Shown here: piece by piece, positions 24,456 to 37,500 of the stretch
How the letters are laid out: each line of letters starts with the position of its first letter
Numbering within the stretch: the stretch's first letter is position 1
Assembly: GCA_036897445.1 (NCBI GenBank)
Contig: JAYMTL010000033.1
Span: forward strand, 62,001 to 126,000
From: Pelargonium tetragonum
Lineage: Eukaryota; Streptophyta; Magnoliopsida; Geraniales; Geraniaceae
Direction: 5' to 3'
DNA length: 64,000 bases
Notes under the pieces: model-generated
Database searches by the model: none
Seen by the model: only the letters and a program-made list of their open reading frames with translations
What the model was told of the DNA's origin: nothing
Program-made: the position numbers and the translations under genes

Positions 24456-26595
24456 ACCCTTTAACTTTTGGTTATTTCGTGCGCAAGAAGTGCCATATGG
24501 GTACTGCTTTACAACCTTTAACAAGAGTTTCCTTGCTTCTATTTAAGCGATTTTTGTATTATTTTATCCTATTGGAGGAACCTAGAGTTTTTAACTTCGG
24601 GGGTACTTAGGGAGTGATCATTTACTAGTTATATATATATTACGGATCCCCTTTTCTAGCTAGGAAATAAAAGCTACTAAACTATTAATTTATATTTACT
24701 ATAACGGGACCTAACTCGTCCTTAGGGGGGCTTTTTTTAGGTTTAAGAAAGAAATTAGGGGGAATTCCTAGAGGATCGTTTGACTTTTGAGGTCTTATTC
24801 ATTTAGTTAGGGGATCCAGTCAGGGTTATTTAAAGGGATTTGAAAGAGTATAGTTTAATCGCTTATAGGAACCTTGGTAAGAAAGTTTAGAATAGAAAGA
24901 CATTAGTTAGAAAGGGGAGTCTAAGTTATAGAAAAAAGTGCCTCTTTGTTAGTCTCGTTTAATAAGAGTTTAAGGGAGTTTTTTTTACTAAATCTGGGCT
25001 AAGAATTTGGGATTAGCCCTTTGGAGTTACTGTATTTGTATATTCCGGTTAAAGATGTTTAATTTAATTTAGGAATAAAAGAAGTAGAGCTAAATAAAGA
25101 AAGTCCTCGGTTTCCATTCCAAGTAGTAAAGAACGAAAGTGAAAGCCTTTGTTGGTTTAATTAAGGAACTCTTGGTGAGTAAGCAAAACTTTTAGGATAC
25201 TGATTTTCCGGGGGATTGAAAGTCTCTAAGGGGGAGGTTCCTTTATTGATTGGAAGGGGTTCCACACTATTTTATAATTATAATTGTAATTGGGAGCCCG
25301 TTTTAGTAATAAAAGGCATTGTGAGTTATTAAGGAATGAAAGTCTAAAGTTGCCTCTGGTGTTCCTCTGTTTCCAAGCGGGTTCTAGTCAAGGAATTAAT
25401 TCATTTATAAAGGGGTTTTTCCTAAGGGTTAGTCTCCTACAAACCAGGAATTTTGTAGCTAATTTTTGTACAAAAGTACTCATAACGAGCCCCTGAAAAG
25501 CTTTTTGTTATAAAAAAGGAAAGATATTTTATATCCTATATTTTACAGTTTCGGCGTGAAAACTTCGCAGTCTACAGAAGGCCTTTACATGAAACCCCAT
25601 TCTTTTCTAGGACTGTCCCTAGAGGAACTAAACTACTAACAGAGCGCTTAACCTAATAAAACCAAACCCTACTTTGTTATTGGAGATTTTCTCTCAAAGT
25701 TAGGAATAGAGAATACTAAACCCTTTACAACAATGAGTGCTCTACTTGGGTAAGCAAAAGTCAAACGGATCCTTCTATTTGTTAATAAGTATATCTATAC
25801 TTTAGAAGCCTTTTAATAATAAAGCCTTTGCAAAAAGGATACCTAAGTTGCTACTTAATAGAATTGGTCTTAATAAAGAGTATAGTTTAAAATAGGCTTT
25901 AGAAAGAATTAGGGGGCTTAGCTGGGTATCCCCAAGATAGTCTTATAATAGGAAATTGAATTACTTAGAAGCTTTTTATTCTGGGAATTCCTTTCATATA
26001 AACGTACTTAAAGTCTTTCCTGTTGTAAAAACTAACTTAGTATGTGTTTCCTCAAGAAAAGGTTGGCTAAGAGGGACTTTTGAATTGCTTTCATTAGGAG
26101 TGGCCTTCTCTTTCGAAGGTATGACTTATGAGTTCCTTTTTTAGGTAATTTAGAATATTCAAGTTTCTTGTTTAACTACTTTCCTGTAACTTAATCAAAA
26201 AATAGCTTTGACTTAAGCTTAAGAAAAAGTCTTTTACAAACAAATATTACGAAAGGAGATTAAGTAATAAAGTAGAATCTAAAATCCCATAACCTTAGTT
26301 ACATAAACTCAAACCCTAAAATTTACTAGAACTAGAGCTTTTCTAGTTTCTTAATGAATTTATGAAGTGGGTTTCCGGTTTCTTTTTAACGAGGTAAGTA
26401 GCTCCTTTTTGTTAAATATAGGTGTAAATAGCTAATTATTTGCAGAATAAAAAAGTCCTCTGAAAAGAGCTTTCAGAAGTCTTACTTTGAACCTATTACA
26501 GTATGCTCTACCACACTAGAAAAAGCTTTAGGACTGAGGTAATGCAATTAAGCTTTGTATTATGATGCGACCCCCGTAAGAAAAATGCTATTGTT

Positions 26596-26616
26596 ACAGT
26601 ATAACAGTATAACAGT
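26596..26616. repeat. Tandem 8-mer ACAGTATA x2.6
   Basis: Two full units of an 8-bp repeat plus ACAGT. Local slippage duplication. No associated gene. Confidence 0.85.
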
Positions 26617-26750
26617 CTAGTTAGAGTTAAACTAATATAATTCTGTATCTCAAATCAAGATTTTCTGATAGATAAAGTGCTTTGTTTCTTCAGCACTAAG
26701 AAGCTCTTCGGGGTAGGCTTAAATTAACTACTAGACTTTTCCGCGACCGA

Positions 26751-26764
26751 ATCTCCTGGGAGAT
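26751..26764. repeat. ATCTCC-tg-GGAGAT hairpin
   Basis: A perfect 6-bp stem with a two-base centre, preceded immediately by CCGCGACCGA, making a short GC-enriched island. Confidence 0.75.
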
Positions 26765-27192
26765 ACTCTTTATCGGGTAATATATATGCTATAGAGAAAG
26801 ATAGGGGACGAGCATAGAGAAGGTCGCGAGCTTTAGGAATTGACAAACAAGAAATGCTAGCATCTTATTTTTACATAGGATACAAGTTGGCTAAGGCATA
26901 ACAAGCAATAAATTTCAATTAGACATTCAGCAAAAAGAAGCTACACGAATCCTAATTCATACTTACTAGTACCATGTACCTTTTTTGTGTCCCTAAACAA
27001 TCTGCTCTTAACTGGTATATCTGCAACATAAAAAGATATTTCATTCTATATAAGCGAATTCTTTATAAGTGATTTTTACGAGTTCTTGGTTGCTTATTGC
27101 TAATAAAGGCAGGCCTTAAACATTGTTAGAGCACGCGTGCAATCTAATAATATGTAGTTCAAAAGTATCTTATAGTCTTTCTAAGTTAACAG

Positions 27193-27216
27193 CCCCAGAA
27201 AGAGACTTCTGTGGGG
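27193..27216. repeat. Hairpin with CCCCA/TGGGG stem
   Basis: CCCCA (27193-27197) pairs with TGGGG (27212-27216), and GAA (27198-27200) pairs with TTC (27207-27209) past a two-base bulge. It encloses a 6-nt loop. Confidence 0.75.
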
Positions 27217-28218
27217 TTCTGCAGAGTCTAATTGAAATAAAATAAAAGACGGCTATAATAAAGTTTGCGCTGGTTTTTAGTACAGTAAAAAGAACTCCAG
27301 AAAGGGGAGACTGTTCTAAGTCTTGAGGCTTGAGACTGTACTACTAGTTACAGAACTACCTCTTTTTTAAGCTTTAATTAAAAAGATTTACTCGTAAGCC
27401 AGTCTGGGTCCGGTAGAAGAAAATAAGTAAAATATTAAAGAATCTGTAATTTATTCATCAGTGTTTTTTTAGCGGAGGCACGCACCGGTTCAAAGAGTTT
27501 TCATTGAATATTTCTGTACGGGATATAGAGGCTCCCTTTTACTAGATTTGAAGTTTGGTCCTTTTTAGAGATACGCGCCTAACTAAAAAGAATATATATC
27601 AGACTCTTCTTAAAAAGAATCCCTTGAGCTACAGGGCCATAAATGAAATTTGTAATATGCAAGCTTGTGGGGATGTCTGTATTAACGCAAATCTACCTTT
27701 ACTTTTAGAGTTGTTAAGTCCTTTAACTTTAGGAAAGAAGGGCCCGAAAGAAGTCGCATTTAGAGGAAAAAAATAAGCTTAGAGTTTTTGGTCCTTATAA
27801 ATTATAAATAAGATAAGAAGCATATACTCGTAAGTGGTTTTTACTCTTTAATACTTTGTTAACGCGAGCCTTGAATATAATCCTTAAAAGTCTAGGGAGA
27901 GGAAGCCTCCTCTATTATGAGGCTGTGACAATTCCTTTTAGCAAAGCTTCGTGTAAACAAAAGAGAATAATCGGTACATTAACATTCTTGGCAGTATCCA
28001 CAGAAATTCAAACTAGATTTATCCATTAAGAGTCCTACCTTATTTAGAGTATACAGGACTCTTGGAAGCTTTTGATTTAACCTCTCAGAGATCCATCCTG
28101 CGGTTACCTCTTATGAATAAAGGAAGCTTGGAAATAAAATGACTGTAAAGTACTTGGGACTAAGTCCTCCTTTATTTAAGCACGTTGAATCTAAAGTGTT
28201 ATCCCCTATACTTATCAA

Positions 28219-28248
28219 AATTCTCGCAAAAACCGCCCGTGAGAGGAA
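28219..28248 (+). repeat. CCGTGAGAGG-type dispersed repeat, copy B
   Basis: The clearest family member: AATTCTCGCA, then an A run, then ACCGCCCGTGAGAGG. It shares the 10-mer start with copy A (16043). It shares AAAAACC plus GCCCGTGAGA with copy D (42972), where a 4-bp insertion separates them. The 9-mer ACCGCCCGT also occurs in the universal small-subunit rRNA 1400 region, but the adjoining bases do not continue that match. Confidence 0.55.
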
Positions 28249-31200
28249 TCTCTACAAGGCTTATAAGCTGTCAATATTCCTTGGTAGGCTAGAATACTCC
28301 TTAAAGTAAAGCACCTACTACGGGAAAATTTAACTACATATAAGAACCTCTACGACCGACAAAAAGCTAACCTTCTAAGTTGTTTTTCCTAGACCGAGCA
28401 GTTCATTTTAAGGAGTTTCTGACAATAAAGTGAAGCTATAGTCCTCTTTTCAGGAATAAGTGATAAGGTAAATATATGCTTTAAAAAAGAACTTTTACTA
28501 GATTATGGCTCTACTCTGTTATAGAAAATCCTCACGTTGTTAATTTTTCATTTAAAAGTAATACTAAGTATTCCTCGAAAGGGGCTTTAGATTTAGTTTT
28601 TTTATTCAGGGCCGGGGTGATTGGAAAGGGTGTAGGTAAAAGCCTTATTTATCCTGGATTTTTTCAGTACAAGAATTTTTAATCGATTCTTTAGTAAAAT
28701 TTTAAAAGTATAAAACTCGGATTAGTGCTTTACGAGTCCGTTTTCATGTAAAACCTATTTTATATTCTGTTTTCAAAATCTCTTTTTTGATAAATCCTAG
28801 GAGTTCCCCTATATTTTCATCCGTAGAATTTTTTATCCACGGGTATCCCTATGGCGCTATTTATTAGGTTGTAATCCTTAGGTTCTTTATAAAAAGGCCC
28901 GCTTTTTTGAACTAAGACCTCGGGAATACTCTTAAGAGAGCCGATCTTATTTGCTTATAGCAGTCGGCATTGCTTTTTAGATAAGAGTTAGACCTAGACT
29001 TAAAAATAAAAAGAAGCGGGTGGGGTGTTGATGACAATAACCTGGTTTTTGGGCCCCTTCAAAAATCGCACAGTATAATGCCGAGTACTAAACAGGAAGT
29101 TTTTTTCTTCAATACAGGTGACCCAAAAACCCATATCCAAGCCTTTCTTCTTTCCTTTTTGGAATTGTATTCCAAAAAGCTTTTTAAGACCCGCTAAAAA
29201 GATCAACAAAGTCAAACTTGCATACCTATACTCAGTTTAAAATACCGAAAAAGAGGACATCTATATATTATATATAGTAAGTGTGCTCGCTATAACCATA
29301 AAAAGTCATAGCTTTACACTACAAACCCGAAACTCTTTTTTAGACGAAGCATTTGTAAATTAGAACTGGGGAACCTAAGGAAGTTTTCTATTAACCGGTT
29401 TTTATACGGGATTTCGTGACGTGAGAGGGTAATATGTTCGTAGCAAGGCCTTATTAAGGGGCGCTTTCCAGTAATTAATATTTAATTCAACTAGTAATAA
29501 GATTAGGGAATTTTCTGTATAAGATATGAAAAAGCACTTCTGCTTTAAATCCTATCAAACTAAACCTGACTTACTTACTCAACTTCTAAACTTCAAGTTC
29601 TGCATGACCAGATATATTCTTAGCAGCTAGACCCGTATTATAGGAGTTATAAACTATTCTTTCCAGATAGGCTTATCCTATACCTTTACTTGTCCTAATG
29701 GTATTGTTCCCTGTCTTTTGTGCTATCGGTATCTAATGCTAGCCTGTAGTAAATGTGCCTGTACTCTATACCTGACCTGTCTTATTTAAGAGTGAGTTAT
29801 ACTTTAGGAAGGAGTAAGAGCATACATAATAAATATCTTATAGAGGAACTGGTTAAAACTATCTATTAACGAGCTTTGCCTTAGAGCTTTTCATTTACTT
29901 AGAGATATGGGAGCGTACTAGACAAGAAAGTCACCCGTGTATTTACCTTAATTTCTTTTAGGATTCATAATTAAGCAAGCTTACCTATTGTCTTTTGTTT
30001 TTATCGGTATGGACGAACCTTGTACGTACATACATTAATCCATCTACCTGACTGGAGCTTCTACAGGGGAATACCTTAGAGTATTATAGATAGAACATAC
30101 CTACACTATGACACCAATGGAAAAACGGACTTAAAAATTTAATCACAAGAAACCAAAGACTTGAGCCCGAGTTACTTCCTAACAATTTAAAATACGATAT
30201 AGGTATTATCTATCTGATTTTTTCTAATTTCTATTATATGTACTTGTAAACGTATTTCCCTTGCTCATTATTCGAGAATCTAGTCCTTTTTAAGACCCTC
30301 CCGTAGGAATGACCCTTACGTATTTCTACGCGGTGACCCTCAAGTTAGTAGTCCTTAAACTTTCTTGAAAATAAGTATTGCGTGGAAGTAGTTAGAATGC
30401 TTTGATAGGCAGGATTGCGGATAATCCCTAAATTTCACATTGCAGTATTCCTTTTTAGATCTAAGTATGTAGTATTTCCTTTATTAGAAGTTTTGGGGTG
30501 CTTAGAACTTGAAAGAATAGCTATAGATATTTATTCGGGGTATAATTATGGGGTTCTGGAGTTACGTTAGATTAGAAAGCCTGCTATTAAAGAAGAGTTC
30601 CCTCTACTTCTTATAGACCATATAAAAAAATCAGCAGTATTAAGTGGTGAAGCTACAAAAAATGTTAGCCAGGAAACTCTCGTTAAATTCCTACTTAAGC
30701 AAAATGGGGTGTAGAAAAAGCTTTGCTTATAGGAAGAAATTTCTATATAATAGGGGTGGTCGGTTCCTGCAGGAGAACATGGCCCGGTAAAAAAGATAGA
30801 CAGAAATATTTGAATATTATTTAAATTGGAATGAAATTTCTAATTTAAGAATAAGCGGATATGCCAGACTTAGTTAAAGTTTAAAGTAAAGAGATACTTG
30901 TTTAACAGCTAAAGGGGTGTAAATATGCAAACGAGGAGCTCTAAGCCCAAAGAAATCCTTTCTGGGGTAAGAATATAAAACTAGAAAGGGGGCCCCTTCT
31001 TATCCACGAGTCAAAAAACTCTAATATTATGGGATCTCTTAGACGCCACTCGCGCTTAGATAAATCCCTCTAGAAAACCAAAGTACTTTCTAAAAGTTAA
31101 GCTTGTAATCTCAAAAGTTTTTCTAAGCTAACCCCTTGGTATTTTTTTGTGTTCTATCCAGCAAACTTAGTTTTCACTTAAGGTTAGTTAATAATTTGTG

Positions 31201-31334
31201 GGTATTTAACGATAAACAAGATTAAGTATTATGGAAAAGAAATCCTTGCAAACTTTTATAAGGAAGCGGAGGCCAAAAAGAAATTGCAAAAAGTATACTG
31301 AGTAGAGTTCCTAAGCTTTAGCCGAGTAGGATCC

Positions 31335-31354
31335 TTTTATAACTTTTTATAACT
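31335..31354. repeat. Tandem 10-mer TTTTATAACT x2
   Basis: Two exact head-to-tail copies. Slippage-type duplication. Confidence 0.85.
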
Positions 31355-31539
31355 AATAAGTAACTAGATTTTACCTAATATATAAAGCCCTTGTTCTTTT
31401 GCGCGGTCCTAATGGAAATCCGATACTTTATCTCTTTTCTTCTTTGTCTTTTAGTACTAGACTGAAATTCTTGCTTTTACATACAACTATAATGTACCTT
31501 TGACGAGCTTATAATCTCTTTTATTTTATAGACTTCTAC

Positions 31540-31559
31540 AGAGGGAATTAGAGGGAATT
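31540..31559. repeat. Tandem 10-mer AGAGGGAATT x2
   Basis: Two exact head-to-tail copies about 200 bp from the previous tandem. Slippage-type duplication. Confidence 0.85.
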
Positions 31560-34500
31560 TCGCGAATACTTATTGACTAGCAACCTTTGTATATCTGTAA
31601 TTTATTCTCTAAATCTCATTAACGCAAAAACACTTATATAGACGAGATCTAATACCTTAACTTAACTTTATACATACAACATTATCTATTACAATTATTA
31701 TAATACATTCCTCATTTGGCGAATTCTCGTCCATAAGTTCAAGAGTCTTTGGGCACTTTAGAATTTAATCTAGAAAAAAGAGTGGACCCAATATAGTAGG
31801 ATTTTTCTTTAATCTTTCTTGTTTTCCTTCTTAGTCTATAGGAATACTAGGGGGTTACCAAAAGAGTGATTTGAAAGAAGTTTAGTAATTTAGATTAGTA
31901 TATTCAGTTTACAGGTATAACCGCGAATCCTCACTCCTCTCCCATAAGAGCTAAATGCACATTCTAGGTTTCCTATGTCGGTCTCTCGGGAAGTATTTAC
32001 TCAAAAGGGTTTTCCTGAGTTTCATTTTTAGCCCTTTTACTCAACCGAATTTTTACGATTTTCTCCTTAAACTAAGTTGCAAAAAAGGGGATTTCCTTAT
32101 AGAGTTTGTCAGATATGCAAGGCGCTCTTTATATGATACAAAAAGTTTGTCGAGCACTCAATAGAAGATATTCCGGCCCGCATTAAAAAGTTCTGGTAAA
32201 AACAGGATCCTGCTTAGATCAACTCTAAGATAGGCAAGGTTAATAAGAATGTATGAGAAACCCCGTCCGAGTAAATCCAAAATCTTTTCAGTAGCTTAGC
32301 CTTAGGTGTCCTTTATTGAGAGATACCACTTTTGTATCCAGATAAGAAATTCCCTTTGATAGAGGAGGATCCCTAGTAAGTTTGGAGAAGTCAGTGTTAA
32401 GTCTTTGTTAACTACTCGTGGATTTCAAATTCTTTCAATACCGAGAGATTTAGATATAAAGTAAGTTCTCCATCAAGCCCATAATTTTAATAATTCTTAG
32501 AATGTATCAGCTACGCAGGCGCAAGCTTTGTGCAAGTTATAACCTTTCTTGAGTTTAACTGGCGACCAGATCCCTCATCCCTCTTAATCAAAGTTTTGTA
32601 ACTACGGGGGACCCAAGTATTCTTTAAAAAAGAGTAGAGGCTTAGCTTAGAAGAAACACCCCTATTAAAAATGAAAAAGCCCTAAGTAGAAATATATACA
32701 AGAACTATGCAATACTATACTACCAACACCAACTTAAAAGTTGCCTAACTTTCCTAGTAAGCGAAACTAGTTTCTAAAAGTCTTCAAGCCTTAAGTAAAT
32801 AAAAAACTAGGACGAGACTTTATTTACCCGTCTAGTCGACAAGCGTTATAATGTAAAGGGTCTCACTATATAAGCCCCGGCTCATTAATATAAAAGAATC
32901 TTGTAGTCAGACATAAAGGCACCTAAACTTTCTAATAAGGTAAAGGACTCCCTTTAAGGTTATCCTCCCTAAAGCATATAGAATATGCTTTACCTCGCGA
33001 TAAAAACGCATTTCATAAATATTGCGGCCGTTCGTTCCTCTAAGGGTGACGATGCTCCCGGGATAGCTGGGCAGTAGTCTTCAAAAATTTAGCTAAAAAC
33101 CAAGCTTGATTTACAAGGAATTGGAATCTATCGTACTTTGATGCTTATTAGAAATGAATAGTTAACCTCTATGAAGGGAACTTTATGCAATATCCGGGAT
33201 ACCCGTGAATTAGTTATTAACACGGAACCGAGAGCACTCCTTAACAACGAGGACAAAATATTATAGAATTGAAAACGAGGCGTATAGTTTTATTCATAAA
33301 AGTCACTTTATTACTTTATAGAGGCCGACACTTTCTTCTGGAATTCCCAGAGTTTGAGAGTACACATCTCTCTTAATAAAAAACTTCCTTCTTATAAATG
33401 AAATTAAAGGCACTTTTAGTGAGTCCCTAGTAATGTATACAGAAGGGTGTAAAAAAAGAGGACTCCCTTATCTTATTATTAGACTGACTTTGATAAAGTG
33501 TGGTGAAAAAACAACTATAAAGCTCCCTACTTGTAATAATAGAAGTCTCCTTTTTAGGTTCTTCTTTAGAGATCTCTGTAGTAAATATGTCGTATATACG
33601 AAGTTTAACCCACAAAGTTAACTAAAATAAAAAAAGGCATAACACTCGCTAAAGGCAGGAACTTTTTTTAGTAACCCAGGGCACCCACGAACTTCCCTTG
33701 AGTTTCAAAGGGATTGCTAGTGTTTTCTAAAAGACTCACTCAATTGCTTTTTCTAATTATAAAAAAAAAGAGATTCCGGCTTTTATAAAAAAGCCTGCTT
33801 AATAATTAATAAATAACCTAAGAATCGAGTATTTGATATGCCTTTTCGATTTAATGACCTAGCATCCAGTTAGTTCAGTTTTTCTCTTTGTGCGCCCCAG
33901 TTAAGCCGAAGGAAGTGACGTTCTATGCTACTAAAGGACTGCTCTCTGCCTAACAAATTTTAACTGCTCAAAACCCTGGTAGATAAACGCAGCTTGCCCA
34001 TTTAGTAAGTACACTGTAACAGGGTAGTATATGACATCATTTTAAATATAAAGTTTAGCTAGAATTAGAACTTATTTATATCCGATATTGACCATCTCTA
34101 CTAGGTAAGCTCAGTAGTAAGAAAGGCGCTTAGCGATACGTAGGATTTTCCTATCATCCTTAAAGTACTTGAAAATAACACCCAATATTTGAACTTGAAG
34201 TTCTCATCAGTATAGACGGGCTTTTAACAAAAAAGGAGAAAAGGATTAACTCTATGCTCGACAACGAAGAAAGAGAAAGGCATTGGTTTGAATCAAGTAG
34301 GCGTATTAGAAGTTAGGGTATTCCTTATTCCTTAATCTGAATAAAAATGTTTACTTTATGCAGTACCCCGTAGATCCGGTATTTTATTGTGGATTGGGTA
34401 AAGCAAGTACTTACATTGTAGTATATAATAGCAAGAAATTTTCCATATAAGAAACCACTCTCGCAGGAAAAACACACTCTAAAATACAATTTTCACAAAA

Positions 34501-34565
34501 AGTCTCAAATCTACCCAATTGTAAATTCCGCGGGAGTCCCTCGGCTAGCGCAAAATTAGACTTGG

Positions 34566-34582
34566 TTTTGTTTAAAACAAAA
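34566..34582. repeat. 17-bp odd palindrome TTTTGTTT-A-AAACAAAA
   Basis: Perfect 8-bp arms around a single A, followed immediately by a second small palindrome (GTATA-G-TATAC). Two single-centre palindromes in tandem. Confidence 0.75.
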
Positions 34583-37500
34583 GGTATAGTATACTCGTCT
34601 CGAGGATTTCGGAGTCAAAGAAAATCTTGTAAATAGAGGAGTCTCTGATTGTATGTTCTTCTATAACCCCATTCTATTCTATGGAAACACAATACTCCAA
34701 CCTGCCACCGAAAAGTTTAACGGCGTTCAGATTGGGTCCGCCCACGGAGATTCAAATCCAGCCAATAAAAAGCATCTCTTTACTCCGCATCTCCTTTGAT
34801 AACAGCCCGACCTTAGCCGCAAACCCGAAATCTCTCACTCAATAAGTCTTTTTAAGAATTTAATAGAATCGCTTATAAAAAAAGGGAAAACTTCTTTAGA
34901 ATTCAGTATCTTGTTCTGGCTAAAAAAATATACAGCACCCCGAATTATACAATCTTACAAGCGGAAGATCACTGAGCAATTCATGAATGCCCGCGGGTTC
35001 AAGTCTGATTAAGCACTATCTCAGAATTCCCTATTCGTATTCACTTAGTAGAGTCATTGTACAAAAAGTTTAAAACAAAGAGTCGGGAGTTACTTTAAAC
35101 TAAGCGACTTCCTTTCTCTTTTAGAGCCCAAAAACTCTGCACGAGGAATCTATAAAGAGCTAGAACTGGAGTTTTGAGTGGTGTCACAGTGTAAGGTTAA
35201 CTTCACAAATACTATTAATTACATTACCTTCTTCGCGGTACCCCTCAGTCAGAAAAACCCTTACTATATTCTCTAAGGTTCTGCCTTCCCCTAAGAGATT
35301 TCAACTTGTATCCAGCTGGAGGTTATCCCTCATTCGCTAGGAAATAAAGTACTAAACCTGTACTTGGGAGTTCTTTTCCGGACCTTATAGGGCTGCTGCT
35401 GCTTTTCTATTTGATATCCCGACCCTCGTAAGTTTTTATCTCTCAGCTTTGAGTGTTCCTACGGGTATGCTCAATTTTAACTCTTAATCTTAATATACTG
35501 TATTCAATTCAGGACTAGCTCCTTTTTACTAAAGTTCGTGTTTTGAAACCTAGTAACCCTCTCTTTACCTTAATACTCGATAGATACTTTAACGTAACAA
35601 AACTTTTAAAGTTAATACCCTATTTGTATTGTAAGACTTCCGGACACCTTTTTTAGTTACTCAAGTTAGGTATAGCTTTACATTCCTTTGTGAAATATTA
35701 AGACCTTTATAGATTTTATCTTCTTAATGGATTGAGTGCAAACAAAAATCCTCGGAAGTTTTAGTTTCTTATGTTACAGGTCTTACGGGCGGGCCTTCTT
35801 TTGTGGGCTTAAGTAAACTTTGAGGGAGGCCCTTTACTTTATTAAATAGGAATAAATACTATTGGGTAAGGATATGTCCTTTTTTTGCTTGCAGGGTCCG
35901 GTAATACAGAGTCAATTTAAGGTGAGATTCTTTAGTGTTATTCTTTGGTAAATATTCGTAAGTGCCCGGTTCAAACTTGTAATACAAAGTGAAATACTAG
36001 AATTACCTATAATATTCCTCAAGTTAGGAGTGGATATCAATCTCAAACCCTAATGAAGTCGTTTCAACACTCCTTACCCAGGCAAAACTGCTTAAAGATT
36101 TCAGATTACTTTCCCAAGTTTTCCTTTTTTCATTGTTAAAAAGCCGACCCATAGCTAGCGGATAAAACACCCTGTCTAATACCTCTCTGAAATCTCAAGA
36201 CGGAAAAGTGCTTGTTAAATTTATCGGCCCCTATACTGAAAGCTCTTTCATATATATATGTATATGTACTGTATTCCTTTTTAGTTTTATTAAGGCTCAC
36301 TCCGAGTGTGGGTTTAGACTAGACAGACTTTTGAAGTTCCTGCGCTGTTGCAAGATTGAGGAAAGCGTGCTTTTGAATTCAATATATCTAGATCTTGTTT
36401 TATGCTATAACTTATCCTCTAAGCAAATAAAGAATTCTATTAACTTTGCATTTTTTCTTGCTTATTAAGGGTGGGCCCAGGGAAACCCCTATACTTTTAT
36501 TCATCGGATAGGCACTCGTTCAAGTTTTTACCGAGATCTAGAAAATCTTGTGTTCTATATTCTTGTCAAGAAACTTCGTAAGAGTTTTGGTAGCAGCCCA
36601 GCCAGGGGTAATCTTTAAACTTAGTGAGATCGGGTTTTATTCATACAACAAAAATCTAATTCGGGGGAAATGCCGTTGGCAAGGGTTAAAACATCATCCT
36701 TTTTATAAGGCAGTTTTAAGTCCTGTAAATTTGTATGCTAAGGATATTTCTTAATCTACTTAAAGGGGCTCTTACCTAGATAAGGAGGCCTTTTTAAGGG
36801 TCTTAGGTTTCCCGCAGCGCATTTAGTATTAATAAAATCAAGAAAAGCTACATTTTTGGTTGTTTCAAGTATTCAAAAGGAGCTCCAATTAATTAAGATA
36901 ATTAAGAGATTCCTCTAAAGGAAAACAAAGGAACATAAAAACAACTCCTTATTCTTAATAACTAGAACTCCTCCTCAGAGAGATCAAAACCTTAAGTCAA
37001 AAGGCTAGGCTTTGCATCTTGATAGCTCTCTTCTTAATCTTAAAACCCCCCTTTTAGAAAGACTCAAAAACTAGAAAACTTATAGAAAAAGCAGGCTTTA
37101 GTGCGGAAATTCATTGCTTTAGCTTCAGTCCTTTTATTCCTAAGGTCAACCCCTGGCTACCTATATTACTAACTTCTAGAAGAGTCTAATCCTGGAGTTC
37201 CCTATAAGTGTCATTCCAATAACACTAATAAATGAAGTCCCTCTGTATGCTGTTAAGACTTGAAACTTCCTGAATACCTTAAAACCGACATCAACAAATT
37301 CTTTGCCTCACTTCTTTACTAGAAAGAAAAGGAACACTAAAGCAATCCAGTAAATAAGATATCAAAACAAAGAATTTGCCTCAAGCCAACCCTTTTCTTA
37401 AGAGCTTTTACCCTCTATACTGCTATACCTTCTTAGGAGCCTTTATCCCCTTAATTGCTTTCTTAAGAGATAAACCTTTCCTATTCTGTAGCAAACCCTG

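Larger units (their letters stand above)
24001..32000. other. Gene-free AT-rich segment 4
   Basis: No supported gene. The longest frames are 73 codons (27555-27776 +) and 71 codons (29000-29215 -), unrecognised. 24601-25020 is strongly G-over-C on the + strand (96 G against 48 C in my count). The segment contains a T-loop-box repeat (24419), a clear family copy at 28219, hairpins at 26751 and 27193, slippage-type tandems at 26596, 31335 and 31540, and GGGGCCCC at 30989-30996. Confidence 0.8.
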
